This document shows positions 28,926 through 36,243 of a DNA stretch of 64,000 bases, piece by piece; position 1 is the first letter of the stretch; every line of letters starts with the position of its first letter. The DNA is from Plebeiibacterium sediminum. GTDB taxonomy: Bacteria > Bacteroidota > Bacteroidia > Bacteroidales > Marinilabiliaceae. Location of the stretch: NCBI RefSeq assembly GCF_026013605.1, contig NZ_JAPDPJ010000017.1, positions 1 to 64,000 of the forward strand, in the 5' to 3' direction. Below the pieces are notes generated by a model, which searched no databases, was not told where the DNA came from, and saw nothing but the letters and a program-made list of their open reading frames with translations. A program made the position numbers and the translations under genes.

Positions 28926-29242
28926 TTAATCGAAATAATTGTTCATCTTGCCAAGGAATATTTTTGCAAGATATTTGTTTTGATCGTGTACCTTTCGTAC
29001 AACTATGCATATATAGCAAATTGGCAATGATGTTATTAGAAGTACAACTGTTCCGGCTATTATATTTTACTTACCACTAATATTTACATCAGAGGTTCTA
29101 TGTTTAGGTAATGCACCAGAAAGTAATGTATTGGTTACTTAACCTATTATTTAGTGCTCACCAAATAGAAACATGGCAATATACGACCAAAATTATGTCC
29201 AAGCCTTTTAGCTGATCTATGTATGGAAATTTTTTTTATCAT
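28926..29242 (-). pseudogene. Internally deleted acyltransferase 3 relic
   Basis: Read on the minus strand from an ATG at 29242, the frame gives KFPYIDQLKGLDIILVVYCH followed by V-S and a stop, after a small shift behind the ATG. This is close to the start of the intact acyltransferase just upstream (RLPYIDQLKGLDIILVVFGH). The other end, at 28975-28926, gives QNKYLAKIFLGKMNNYFD and TAA, close to that gene's C-terminus (QNKYLSRIFLGKVDN). Only about 317 of roughly 990 bases remain, so the middle was deleted. The two were tandem paralogues, of which one has decayed. Confidence 0.75.
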
Positions 29243-29437
29243 AATGTTAGTTTTTAAGTGTAGTGATATGATTATCAACTAGATTGAATATATTAATACG
29301 ATTGAGTATATTCCTTGTTTATTTATTTAAGCCTTGTTATTGTGTGGTTTGTAAAAGAAAGAGAGTCTCTAAGTTTATAGTTAACTACCAACAAACATAC
29401 ATATGAACTGTTTGTATTATGATGGGTTATTTGTATT

Positions 29438-30424
29438 TTAATTATCTACTTTACCCAGAAATATCCTTGAAAGATATTTGTTTTGTTTTAAAAGTTGTTC
29501 TGCTAGAATACACACTAGACATATTGAGGAAGATATCACTATTAGTAAAGCAGCTTCTGCTAAAATATTTCTACTTTCTACTAATATTTTCATTATAGAC
29601 TCTATGTGTATGTAATCTATTAAGAAATAATGCATTACATAAATACTTAGGGTGCTTTGTCCTATATAGGAAAGCTTATCTGTGATCCAATTGTGAGAAG
29701 TTGATAGCTTATAGAAAAAGCTAAAAATAATTATAACAATGAAAAATGCAAGGATCATATTTTTATTAGCGAAATCTATGTCATAAATTGAAAATCCGAA
29801 TATAACAGCTAATGCAAACACAAATAAAAGATTTGATGTAAACAACTTCTGTGTTAGATCATACTTTTTTATAATTACGCCTGCCATGAAAAAAGGAAGA
29901 TTGTTAATCCAGTATAAGTATCCTAGGAAATTATTAACAGTATCAGAGATGAAATGATAACCAATTTTTAATGCAATAAATGCAATTAGTAAGAAAATGA
30001 GATCTACTATAATTTTTTTCTTGATGTTTATTAATGCAGAAAGGCTATCGAACAACACTTGGAAGATATAAAATTCGAATAGGATCCACAAAAACCAATA
30101 TCCATCTTTGTTAAAATCAAGCAAGAAATCTAAATAGGAATTACCAGTACTTAACTCTCTAAATACACCCCATGCAAAAAATGGTATAAGAATAACCTGT
30201 AATTTTTTTAAAAGATATTTTGTTTTTTCAGTCCAGTTTTTTTGATATTGAAGACTAACTACCAATCCTGAAAGTAAAAAGAATAAAGACATTCTAAATA
30301 GAGAAATATATTTGTTACAAACTCCAATGTTATCTCCACTAAATTTAGAAACGTGACCAAATACTACTAAAATTATGTCTAAGCCTTTTAGCTGATCTAT
30401 ATATGGTAATCTTAATTTTTTCAA
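29438..30424 (-). CDS. Acyltransferase 3 family membrane protein
   Basis: 328 residues with about ten membrane helices. RLPYIDQLKGLDIILVVFGH at the N-terminus and MSLFFLLSGLVVSLQYQK near residue 45 are the family's conserved blocks; the early His (GHVS) is the usual catalytic candidate. The protein is likely to add an acyl group to the polysaccharide. It starts 17 bases after the stop of the GT8 gene, so it belongs to the same transcript. A deleted paralogue lies immediately downstream at 28926-29242. Confidence 0.85.
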   Translation of the reverse strand: MKKLRLPYIDQLKGLDIILVVFGHVSKFSGDNIGVCNKYISLFRMSLFFLLSGLVVSLQYQKNWTEKTKYLLKKLQVILIPFFAWGVFRELSTGNSYLDFLLDFNKDGYWFLWILFEFYIFQVLFDSLSALINIKKKIIVDLIFLLIAFIALKIGYHFISDTVNNFLGYLYWINNLPFFMAGVIIKKYDLTQKLFTSNLLFVFALAVIFGFSIYDIDFANKNMILAFFIVIIIFSFFYKLSTSHNWITDKLSYIGQSTLSIYVMHYFLIDYIHIESIMKILVESRNILAEAALLIVISSSICLVCILAEQLLKQNKYLSRIFLGKVDN

Positions 30425-30441
30425 AATGTTATTTCTTAAAT

Positions 30442-31374
30442 TTACTTCGTCAAGTAATCCTCATATTGTAAAATACCAATACGATTGAGAAAGTCCTTGA
30501 TTTGTTTGTTGAACCGCTGACGAAGTGTAAGTTGTTCAAAAAAAGGAAACTTTTTAATATTACCCCAGGCTGTAAGTTTAAGGTAACGAAGATATTGATA
30601 TCCTAGAGGGTGATTACAATCGCGAAACCAAGGCTTTATGGGGCATGCAAAATGTATTATGCCAGGATTTTGTTTTGCCTCTTTTAGTTGAGGAAGATAC
30701 TTATCAAAAATCATTGGTACTCTGCGAAAATAAAATGTGGTTATATTCCAACGAATTGGCAAACATTTTATTTTATTTTTAAAATACATCGCAATTACAT
30801 CCTGCTCATTTTGAATTTTAGAAGCGACATTACGAGTAAAGTCGAAAATAGGTTGTTTATATTCCATTTCTCGCCATACTTTCAAATCACATACCAGAAC
30901 TCCTGAGTTAATATATAGATCTTCAGGTATTAATCCTAGACGAGGTTTGTAATCCATACAGTCTGGTATATCTTCAGCTGCGGCCAAAACATGGCCGTTT
31001 AAATCAATATTGTAAAGAGGAGCAATATCAGCATTAATAATCATATCAACATCCAGAAACAAACAACGGTCTTCATCATCCGGCAATACATTTGGCATGT
31101 AGAGTTTTAAATACATAATAGTATGCCATTGTCCTACAGGTAAGTCAATAATGTTATCTGTATTAATTTGTTTTATTATAAATTCTGAACTGTATAAATT
31201 ACAAAGATCTTCTAGCTTTTCTTTAGAATCATTGGTAATTCCAGTTGTTAAAAAGTATATATGAAAAATTTTATCTTTATTAGTTTCAAATAAGGAACAT
31301 AACATTACTGCTGTATGTTGTACATAACCTTCGTCGCTTACGCAAACTATATTATAGATATTGCTATTGATCAT
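30442..31374 (-). CDS. Glycosyltransferase family 8
   Basis: About 310 residues from the ATG at 31374; a longer version starts at 31401. It begins NIYNIVCVSDEGYVQHTAVM, followed by the GT8 metal site CLFLDVDMIINADIAPLYNI near residue 100. PEDLYINSGVLVCDLKVWRE near residue 150 and IIHFACPIKPW near residue 240 are also GT8 blocks. GT8 enzymes add glucose or galactose with retention of configuration, as in lipopolysaccharide core and capsule assembly. This is the first gene of the minus-strand cluster, with a 950-base region behind it that probably contains the main promoter, though I found no clear one. Confidence 0.92.
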   Translation of the reverse strand: MINSNIYNIVCVSDEGYVQHTAVMLCSLFETNKDKIFHIYFLTTGITNDSKEKLEDLCNLYSSEFIIKQINTDNIIDLPVGQWHTIMYLKLYMPNVLPDDEDRCLFLDVDMIINADIAPLYNIDLNGHVLAAAEDIPDCMDYKPRLGLIPEDLYINSGVLVCDLKVWREMEYKQPIFDFTRNVASKIQNEQDVIAMYFKNKIKCLPIRWNITTFYFRRVPMIFDKYLPQLKEAKQNPGIIHFACPIKPWFRDCNHPLGYQYLRYLKLTAWGNIKKFPFFEQLTLRQRFNKQIKDFLNRIGILQYEDYLTK

Positions 31375-31401
31375 GATTTCATGAAATCTATTATTGTACA
31401 C

Positions 31402-32351
31402 TTACTAAAATATATTCCACGCTTCGCCCTTTCAGTCCCACCTAAATTGATGCTGTTTATAGGAAATACCTGAAATACATCAAGTATCATATTGAACATA
31501 GAATATATTAACAGTATCGTATTATATTCTGGTGTGTAAAAATAAAAGAAAAGTAGTTGGAGTAATTTTGTACTTGACAAAATGCATCTTTTACTTGATG
31601 TATGTATCATATTTCGCAAGTAGACCTGATGTATTTGTGGTAATAATTAAAAAAAATATGTTTTTCCGATTTTGTAGCTACTTACTTTGAGAATAAGTGG
31701 AGTCTATTTTTGTTTTTTGGGGAAAAAATAATGGTCGCTAATGAATTACATTGTCAAGAGTTAATAATTCATCAGAATAAAGGAGTAAAACGCGAATGTG
31801 ATGATTTATTTATTGAGTAATGGTTGACTAAATTGATTGGTCAAGTTAGATTTTATTAGTTTAATTGAGTAAAGGGTGATTTTTGACAAAGTTTTAGTGT
31901 AAAAGTATATATTATTGTTATTGTATTTCTCTCTTTCACCACAATAAAATTAGGTTAAACAAAGCGTCTTGATTCTTATTAAATAATGATTTTTAGGAAT
32001 TTTAAAAGTTAACTGTTTGTATGGAATAAAAGAAAAATTAATTTTTTATGAAACAACAGTATATTACTTCTGGCAAAATAAAAAAAACAATAGTTTTAGA
32101 AAGTCTATTAGTTATCATGATATTTAAAATAAGAATATTAGGGATGAATATTTTTATTAATAGATAATATCTCAGAAGGGAAAAAGACTCGGTTCGTAAT
32201 TAGATATATGCAAGAATTAGGGTTAAAAATATGTAAAGAGTAATATAAAGAAAGTATTTCCAGATAAAATAATTTTGGATTAAGAAATGGTTTATGGTAA
32301 ATCATTAAAATTAATAATTATATATTGCCTTAAAATAAGTTTTAAATAGCA
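31402..32351. other. Long divergent intergenic region ahead of the exopolysaccharide cluster
   Basis: About 950 bases between the GT8 gene (minus) and the LMW phosphatase gene (plus). No frame codes for a recognisable protein. A TAnnTTTG-like sequence (TAATTTTG) lies at 32270-32277, 75 bases before the phosphatase gene, but it has no matching TTTG upstream. No CAAAnnTA (the reverse form) was seen in front of the GT8 gene. The length and AT content suggest regulatory DNA or old debris. Confidence 0.5.
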
Positions 32352-32828
32352 ATGAATAAAAAGAGTATTTTATTTGTCTGTCTAGGCAATATTTGTCGTT
32401 CTCCAAGTGCAGAGGCTGTAATGAAGGCTTTAGTGAAAGAAAAAGGGTTACAGAGTCAATATTATATAGATTCTGCTGGCATTACTGGATTTCATGCTGG
32501 AGAACCTGCTGATTCACGTATGAAGCAACATGCATTAAGACGAAACTATCATTTAACAAGTAGTAGCCGCCCGGTGGACCCTAAAATTGATTTTGAGGAG
32601 TTTGATTATATTATTGGAATGGATGATCAAAATATAAGGGATTTGAATAATCTTGCAAAAACGGATCAAGATAGATCTAAGATTAGTAAAATGACAGATT
32701 ATTGTACAAGGTTTGTGCATGACTCTGTACCTGATCCATATTATGGAGGAGCTTCGGGTTTTGAGCTTGTTTTAGACTTATTGGAAGATGCCTGTGAAGG
32801 ATTGATCAATAAATTGGAGAATGAGTAA
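32352..32828 (+). CDS. Low molecular weight phosphatase (LMW-PTP family)
   Basis: 158 residues. The N-terminus has the P-loop C-x5-R-S as FVCLGNICRSPSAEAVM (nucleophile Cys at about residue 11), and the acid Asp is in DSVPDPYYGG near residue 130, the complete LMW-PTP active site. The usual guess near a capsule cluster is a Wzb-type phosphatase of the Wzc-like kinase. However, its stop overlaps the start of a fructosamine-kinase-family gene by 8 bases. The human LMW-PTP-A has been shown to remove phosphate from protein-bound ribulosamine 5-phosphate, and bacterial pairs with FN3K homologues are known. A deglycation role is therefore at least as likely. Confidence 0.92.
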   Translation: MNKKSILFVCLGNICRSPSAEAVMKALVKEKGLQSQYYIDSAGITGFHAGEPADSRMKQHALRRNYHLTSSSRPVDPKIDFEEFDYIIGMDDQNIRDLNNLAKTDQDRSKISKMTDYCTRFVHDSVPDPYYGGASGFELVLDLLEDACEGLINKLENE

Positions 32829-33681
32829 TAGAATTCTAAAAATAATATCTGAATTTTTAGGTGAAAGAATTATTTCATCACAATCTATTGGAGGAGGATG
32901 TATTGCTCAATCAGGGAAGGTAATAACAGACAAGGGCAATTTATATTTTCTTAAGCAAGGGTATGATAATGGGATGTTTGAATGTGAAGCCAATGGTTTG
33001 AAAGAAATCGCCAAGGCAGATTGCATAGAAACCCCTAACGTTATTCTTGTTGATAAAGATTTTTTGCTATTAGAATTAATACCGCAAGGTGTTAAGAATT
33101 TTCGATCAATGAAGGAGTTTGGGAAGGATTTAGCAAGGATGCACCAATTTACTTCAAATATGTATGGATTTATGGAAGATAATTTTATTGGAACATCAAT
33201 TCAATATAATTCATATTCGTCAAACTGGACAGAATTCTACTTTCAGAACAGATTACTTTTTCAGTATAGATTATCTGAAGCTAATGGAAATGTAACAAAA
33301 GAGTTTAAAAATCTCTTTTTGAAGATAGAATCTGAAATAAGTAATATATTGGATGGGAGTGAAGATACTGCTTCTTTACTACATGGAGATTTGTGGGCAG
33401 GTAACTATATGATAAATAATGAAGGAAATGCTGTTTTAATTGATCCAGCTGTTTATTATGGAAATAGAGAAGCCGATTTGGCTATGACTAAATTATTTGG
33501 TGGTTTTAATGAAGAATTTTATGAAGCTTATAATAATGAATATCCATTGACAAAAGATTACAAGTATCGCGAAAATATTTATCTATTATATCATGTCATG
33601 AATCATTACAATTTATTTGGCAATAGTTACTATGGGCAAATGATTGATTTAATGAATAGTTATATAAAGAAAGGGAACTAA
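32821..33681 (+). CDS. Fructosamine/ketosamine-3-kinase family protein
   Basis: 286 residues of the fructosamine kinase family (PF03881; E. coli YniA-like). Visible are the ATP/lysine region (NLYFLKQG), the hinge/linker pattern LLLELIPQG, the catalytic loop LLHGDLWAGNYMI (H-G-D-L-W-x-G-N) and AVLIDPAVYYGNREADLAMT with the second metal Asp. These kinases phosphorylate sugar amines on glycated proteins at C-3; the product then falls apart. Bacterial members prefer ribulosamine and erythrulosamine. The start ATG overlaps the phosphatase stop in an ATGAGTAA arrangement, so translation is probably coupled. Length is normal. Confidence 0.92.
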   Translation: MSNRILKIISEFLGERIISSQSIGGGCIAQSGKVITDKGNLYFLKQGYDNGMFECEANGLKEIAKADCIETPNVILVDKDFLLLELIPQGVKNFRSMKEFGKDLARMHQFTSNMYGFMEDNFIGTSIQYNSYSSNWTEFYFQNRLLFQYRLSEANGNVTKEFKNLFLKIESEISNILDGSEDTASLLHGDLWAGNYMINNEGNAVLIDPAVYYGNREADLAMTKLFGGFNEEFYEAYNNEYPLTKDYKYRENIYLLYHVMNHYNLFGNSYYGQMIDLMNSYIKKGN

Positions 33682-33692
33682 ACTTAGTTCCC
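33673..33692 (+). terminator. Stem-loop at the end of the fructosamine-kinase gene
   Basis: GGGAACTA and TAGTTCCC form an 8-base perfect stem around AACT and include the stop codon of the kinase gene. No strong T run follows, so it may be a stability hairpin rather than a full intrinsic terminator. Confidence 0.5.
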
Positions 33693-33720
33693 CTCTAATT
33701 AATGTAATATACATAGTGGT

Positions 33721-34419
33721 TTAAATAAAACCTCTCGTTTCAGCTATGATAACTATAAGTTCCACAATTTCATCATCTGTCATTTCTCTACAGTTAAAAC
33801 AAGCATCATAGAATTCTACATCAGGTACATCTTTTTCAAAATAATGCCTGAATTGAGCTCTACGTCTGTCCATTTCCATTGCTTCCTTTTTCGCTTCAGA
33901 TATAGTTTTACCATAAGTATTGCTAATGATTTCAGCTCTCCATTCCAAAGGGGCCATTAGTTTTACATGAAACGACTTTTTAAAATTTTTAGTAATCGCC
34001 TCTGCAGCTCTACCAACAATAACAACATTTCCTTCACTGGCCGCTGTATATATAAAATTAGCAATCGTATTATTGATCTTTACATCTCCGGGATAGTAGG
34101 TGTCTGAGAAAAATAATGCCAGATTATCAAAGAAGGTTCTGTTTTTATATTCAGAAAGATCTTTTATTAATTGAGGCGATAATTTTAACTCGCGTGCAGA
34201 TTCATCAATAATTTCTTTACTGAGCCATCTCCATTCTTTATTACTGTCTTGTCTTTTTAATTTTTCAGTAAGAACTTCGGATAAATATTTCGCAATTCTT
34301 TTACCTGGGCATCCATATTCGCGAGATATGGTTATAACTGGACCTTCGGATTGCGCGGCTATAGGATTGTCGGTTTTTCCTACCCTTTCTCGCATATATT
34401 TTAAGAATACATTTTCCAT
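33721..34419 (-). CDS. Cytidylate-kinase-like family protein
   Basis: 232 residues (PF13189-type). After a variable N-terminus comes GPVITISREYGCPGKRIAKY, a modified P-loop region typical of this family, at about residue 27. Then follow FDNLALFFSDTYYPGD and GNVVIVGRAAEAITKNFKKS near residue 130, and the helical lid MAPLEWRAEII. Members resemble cytidylate kinase but usually have no proven substrate; kinase activity on nucleotides or another small molecule is an inference. It converges on the fructosamine-kinase gene (end to end). The ATG at 34419 gives a normal length. Confidence 0.85.
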   Translation of the reverse strand: MENVFLKYMRERVGKTDNPIAAQSEGPVITISREYGCPGKRIAKYLSEVLTEKLKRQDSNKEWRWLSKEIIDESARELKLSPQLIKDLSEYKNRTFFDNLALFFSDTYYPGDVKINNTIANFIYTAASEGNVVIVGRAAEAITKNFKKSFHVKLMAPLEWRAEIISNTYGKTISEAKKEAMEMDRRRAQFRHYFEKDVPDVEFYDACFNCREMTDDEIVELIVIIAETRGFI

Positions 34420-34505
34420 ATAATGTGCTTTAGGTTATTTTATCAAAATATAGCAAGAAAATATTATATGAACAAGGAAATAGGAGAGAAGTATGGGCAT
34501 AAAAA

Positions 34506-34536
34506 AAGGATAGACCTTTGTCTATCCTTAACCCTT
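34506..34536 (-). terminator. Intrinsic terminator on the minus strand
   Basis: AAGGATAGAC (34506-34515) and GTCTATCCTT (34520-34529) form a perfect 10-base stem with the loop CTTT. On the minus strand the stem is followed by seven T (plus-strand A run at 34499-34505 and beyond), so it would end leftward transcription. It stands about 90 bases before the cytidylate-kinase-like gene. Confidence 0.6.
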
Positions 34537-34772
34537 AAAATCAGTCTTGTTAAATCTAAATCTATGAAAAAAAATCTACATTACAAATGTACGGTAAATA
34601 TCATCTAAATTTATTCAATTAAAGTTAAAGCTTGTTAATAGCTTGATTTTCTGTTTTATTGAAAATTTATAAATGATTTATAAAGTCAAATAAATTAACC
34701 TTTTGCAAAGAATGCTTTCTTTTATTCAATCTAATTTTACTACTTTTGAGCTCTATTACATCAGGATATTTA

Positions 34773-35033
34773 ATGGCTAAGAAATCAGGAAAGAAAAGCA
34801 ACCTTCCAATGGATGGAGTTTCTCGTATAAATTCTCTTAAAAGAAATCATCGAACGGCATTTATGCTGAATGATAAAGAAAAAGAGGCGATCGAATCTTA
34901 TTGTAAAAAAAATAAGATAAGAAATAAATCGAAATTTATGAGAGAAACTCTTTTAAGAACTGTTATGGATCATTTTCTAGAAGATTATCCTACCTTATTT
35001 GATAAAAAAGATATGGATAAAATTCGCATCTAA
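34773..35033 (+). CDS. Small ribbon-helix-helix-like protein
   Basis: About 86 residues from the ATG at 34773, which gives MAKKSGKKSNLPMDGVSRIN; an earlier TTG (34746) is less likely. The N-terminus is basic. The middle, NHRTAFMLNDKEKEAIESYC, followed by KKNKIRNKSKFMRETLLRTV, has the strand-helix-helix pattern of MetJ/Arc-type DNA-binding proteins, with IRNKSKFMRE as helix 2. It could be a small transcription regulator; no partner toxin is adjacent. Its stop is one base from the stop of the convergent flavodoxin gene. Confidence 0.65.
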   Translation: MAKKSGKKSNLPMDGVSRINSLKRNHRTAFMLNDKEKEAIESYCKKNKIRNKSKFMRETLLRTVMDHFLEDYPTLFDKKDMDKIRI

Positions 35034-35034
35034 A

Positions 35035-35526
35035 TTATATATTTAATGTTTTAACCCACTCCTGTAGCCTGTAGTCTGTTAAGTCAGGTTCGTTATCTTC
35101 ATCTAAAGCCAAACCAACAAAACTATCCTCTACTACTGCTAATGATTCTGAAAAGTCATAAGAGTCGGTTGGCCATTTACCTACAAACTTACATCCTTTA
35201 TCTTTAATAAGATCGTATAGTTTACCCATTCCATTACAAAATGTATCCGGATATGTATACTGATCACCTAATCCGAAGAGCGCAATTTTCTTATTATTAA
35301 GATCTGATTCTATTAGCGTATTTACAAATATTTCAAAATCATCTTGTAAACCACCTACACCCCACGTAGAGGTGCCCAAAATTAGAAAATCACAATTTTC
35401 AATGTCTGATTGATCCGCTTTTTCAACTGCGATTAATTTAGAATCAGGTATTAAGTCATATAGTTTTTCTGCAACAAATCGTGTGTTGCCAACTGATGAG
35501 CCATAGAATATACCTATTTTATTCAT
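35035..35526 (-). CDS. fldA: Flavodoxin
   Basis: 163 residues, the length of a long-chain flavodoxin. The FMN phosphate loop is IGIFYGSSVGNTRFVAEKLY at the N-terminus. The isoalloxazine loops are seen in LILGTSTWGVGGLQDDFEIF near residue 55 and in IALFGLGDQYTYPDTFCNG near residue 95. It is a cytoplasmic one-electron carrier, for example for pyruvate oxidoreductase or radical enzymes, often used when iron is short. It follows the O-methyltransferase gene by 66 bases on the same strand and is probably the last gene of that transcript. Confidence 0.93.
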   Translation of the reverse strand: MNKIGIFYGSSVGNTRFVAEKLYDLIPDSKLIAVEKADQSDIENCDFLILGTSTWGVGGLQDDFEIFVNTLIESDLNNKKIALFGLGDQYTYPDTFCNGMGKLYDLIKDKGCKFVGKWPTDSYDFSESLAVVEDSFVGLALDEDNEPDLTDYRLQEWVKTLNI

Positions 35527-35592
35527 AGTATTATTTTATTTCGTTATGAGTATTAAAAACACTCAGATTTATGGATAGTTCAAAGGTTTGAT

Positions 35593-36234
35593 CTATTTCT
35601 TTCGGATAACAAAGATTCCATCTCTAAAAGGAAAAATTACTTTTTCAACACGCTGATCTTCTTTTACCATTTGATTAAACTCCAAAATTCCCTGAGTGTA
35701 TAGATCATTCGGGTGTACTGGTTCGATAATTTTACCATCCCATAAAATGTTATCTGCTAAAATGTATCCTCCAGGATTTAAAATGTCAAAAACTTGTTTG
35801 TAATAATTGGGATATTGCCTTTTATCACCATCCATAAAAATTAAATCATACTTTTTATTTAGGGTAGGGATCACATCAAGGGCATCTCCAAGGTGAATTT
35901 TTATTTTTTTATTAACTCCGGCTTTATCAAAGAATGACTGTGTAAACGGAATAATCTCATCATCAATTTCAATTGTGTCAATTGTTGTTTCTTCAGATGT
36001 ACTTTGTGCCATACAAATACTAGAGTAGCCTGTATATGTTCCAATTTCCAAAATACTTTTGGGTTGAATCATCTGACATAGCATTTTTAATATTTGGCCT
36101 TGCAAATGACCAGAAAGCATCCTGGGTCTTAATACATGTAAATGAGTTTTTCTGTTTAGCTCGTATAATATTGAATCCTCAGGATCAATATGATCAAGTA
36201 TATAATTTTCTAATTCTATTGATGGGTTATTCAT
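35593..36234 (-). CDS. Class I SAM-dependent O-methyltransferase
   Basis: 213 residues of the O-methyltransferase family 3 (PF01596, caffeoyl-CoA/catechol type). The SAM site is ILEIGTYTGYSSICMAQ near residue 60, followed by TIDTIEIDDEIIPFTQSFFD. The metal and substrate region is YDLIFMDGDKRQYPNYYKQV, and GGYILADNILWDGK follows near residue 160. Members methylate small hydroxylated molecules or, in some bacteria, tRNA hydroxyuridine (TrmR-type); a choice is not possible here. It starts 9 bases after the stop of the M16 peptidase gene. Confidence 0.9.
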   Translation of the reverse strand: MNNPSIELENYILDHIDPEDSILYELNRKTHLHVLRPRMLSGHLQGQILKMLCQMIQPKSILEIGTYTGYSSICMAQSTSEETTIDTIEIDDEIIPFTQSFFDKAGVNKKIKIHLGDALDVIPTLNKKYDLIFMDGDKRQYPNYYKQVFDILNPGGYILADNILWDGKIIEPVHPNDLYTQGILEFNQMVKEDQRVEKVIFPFRDGIFVIRKK

Positions 36235-36243
36235 AACAGTGTA

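Noticed and set aside
31371..31619. 82-residue frame on the minus strand ahead of the GT8 gene
   Set aside because: No recognisable domain, unusual composition and overlap with the start of a solid gene; more likely untranslated upstream DNA.
31402..31800. Invertible promoter in front of the polysaccharide cluster, as in Bacteroides capsule loci
   Set aside because: I found no flanking inverted repeat pair, no clear promoter in either orientation and no invertase gene or UpxY-type antiterminator.
32048..32167. 39-codon open frame starting ATG in the long intergenic region
   Set aside because: Short, made of AT-biased residues, with no similarity I recognise; chance frame.
34423..34608. 61-residue plus-strand frame ahead of the RHH-like gene
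   Set aside because: It runs through a perfect terminator hairpin and has no protein-like pattern.
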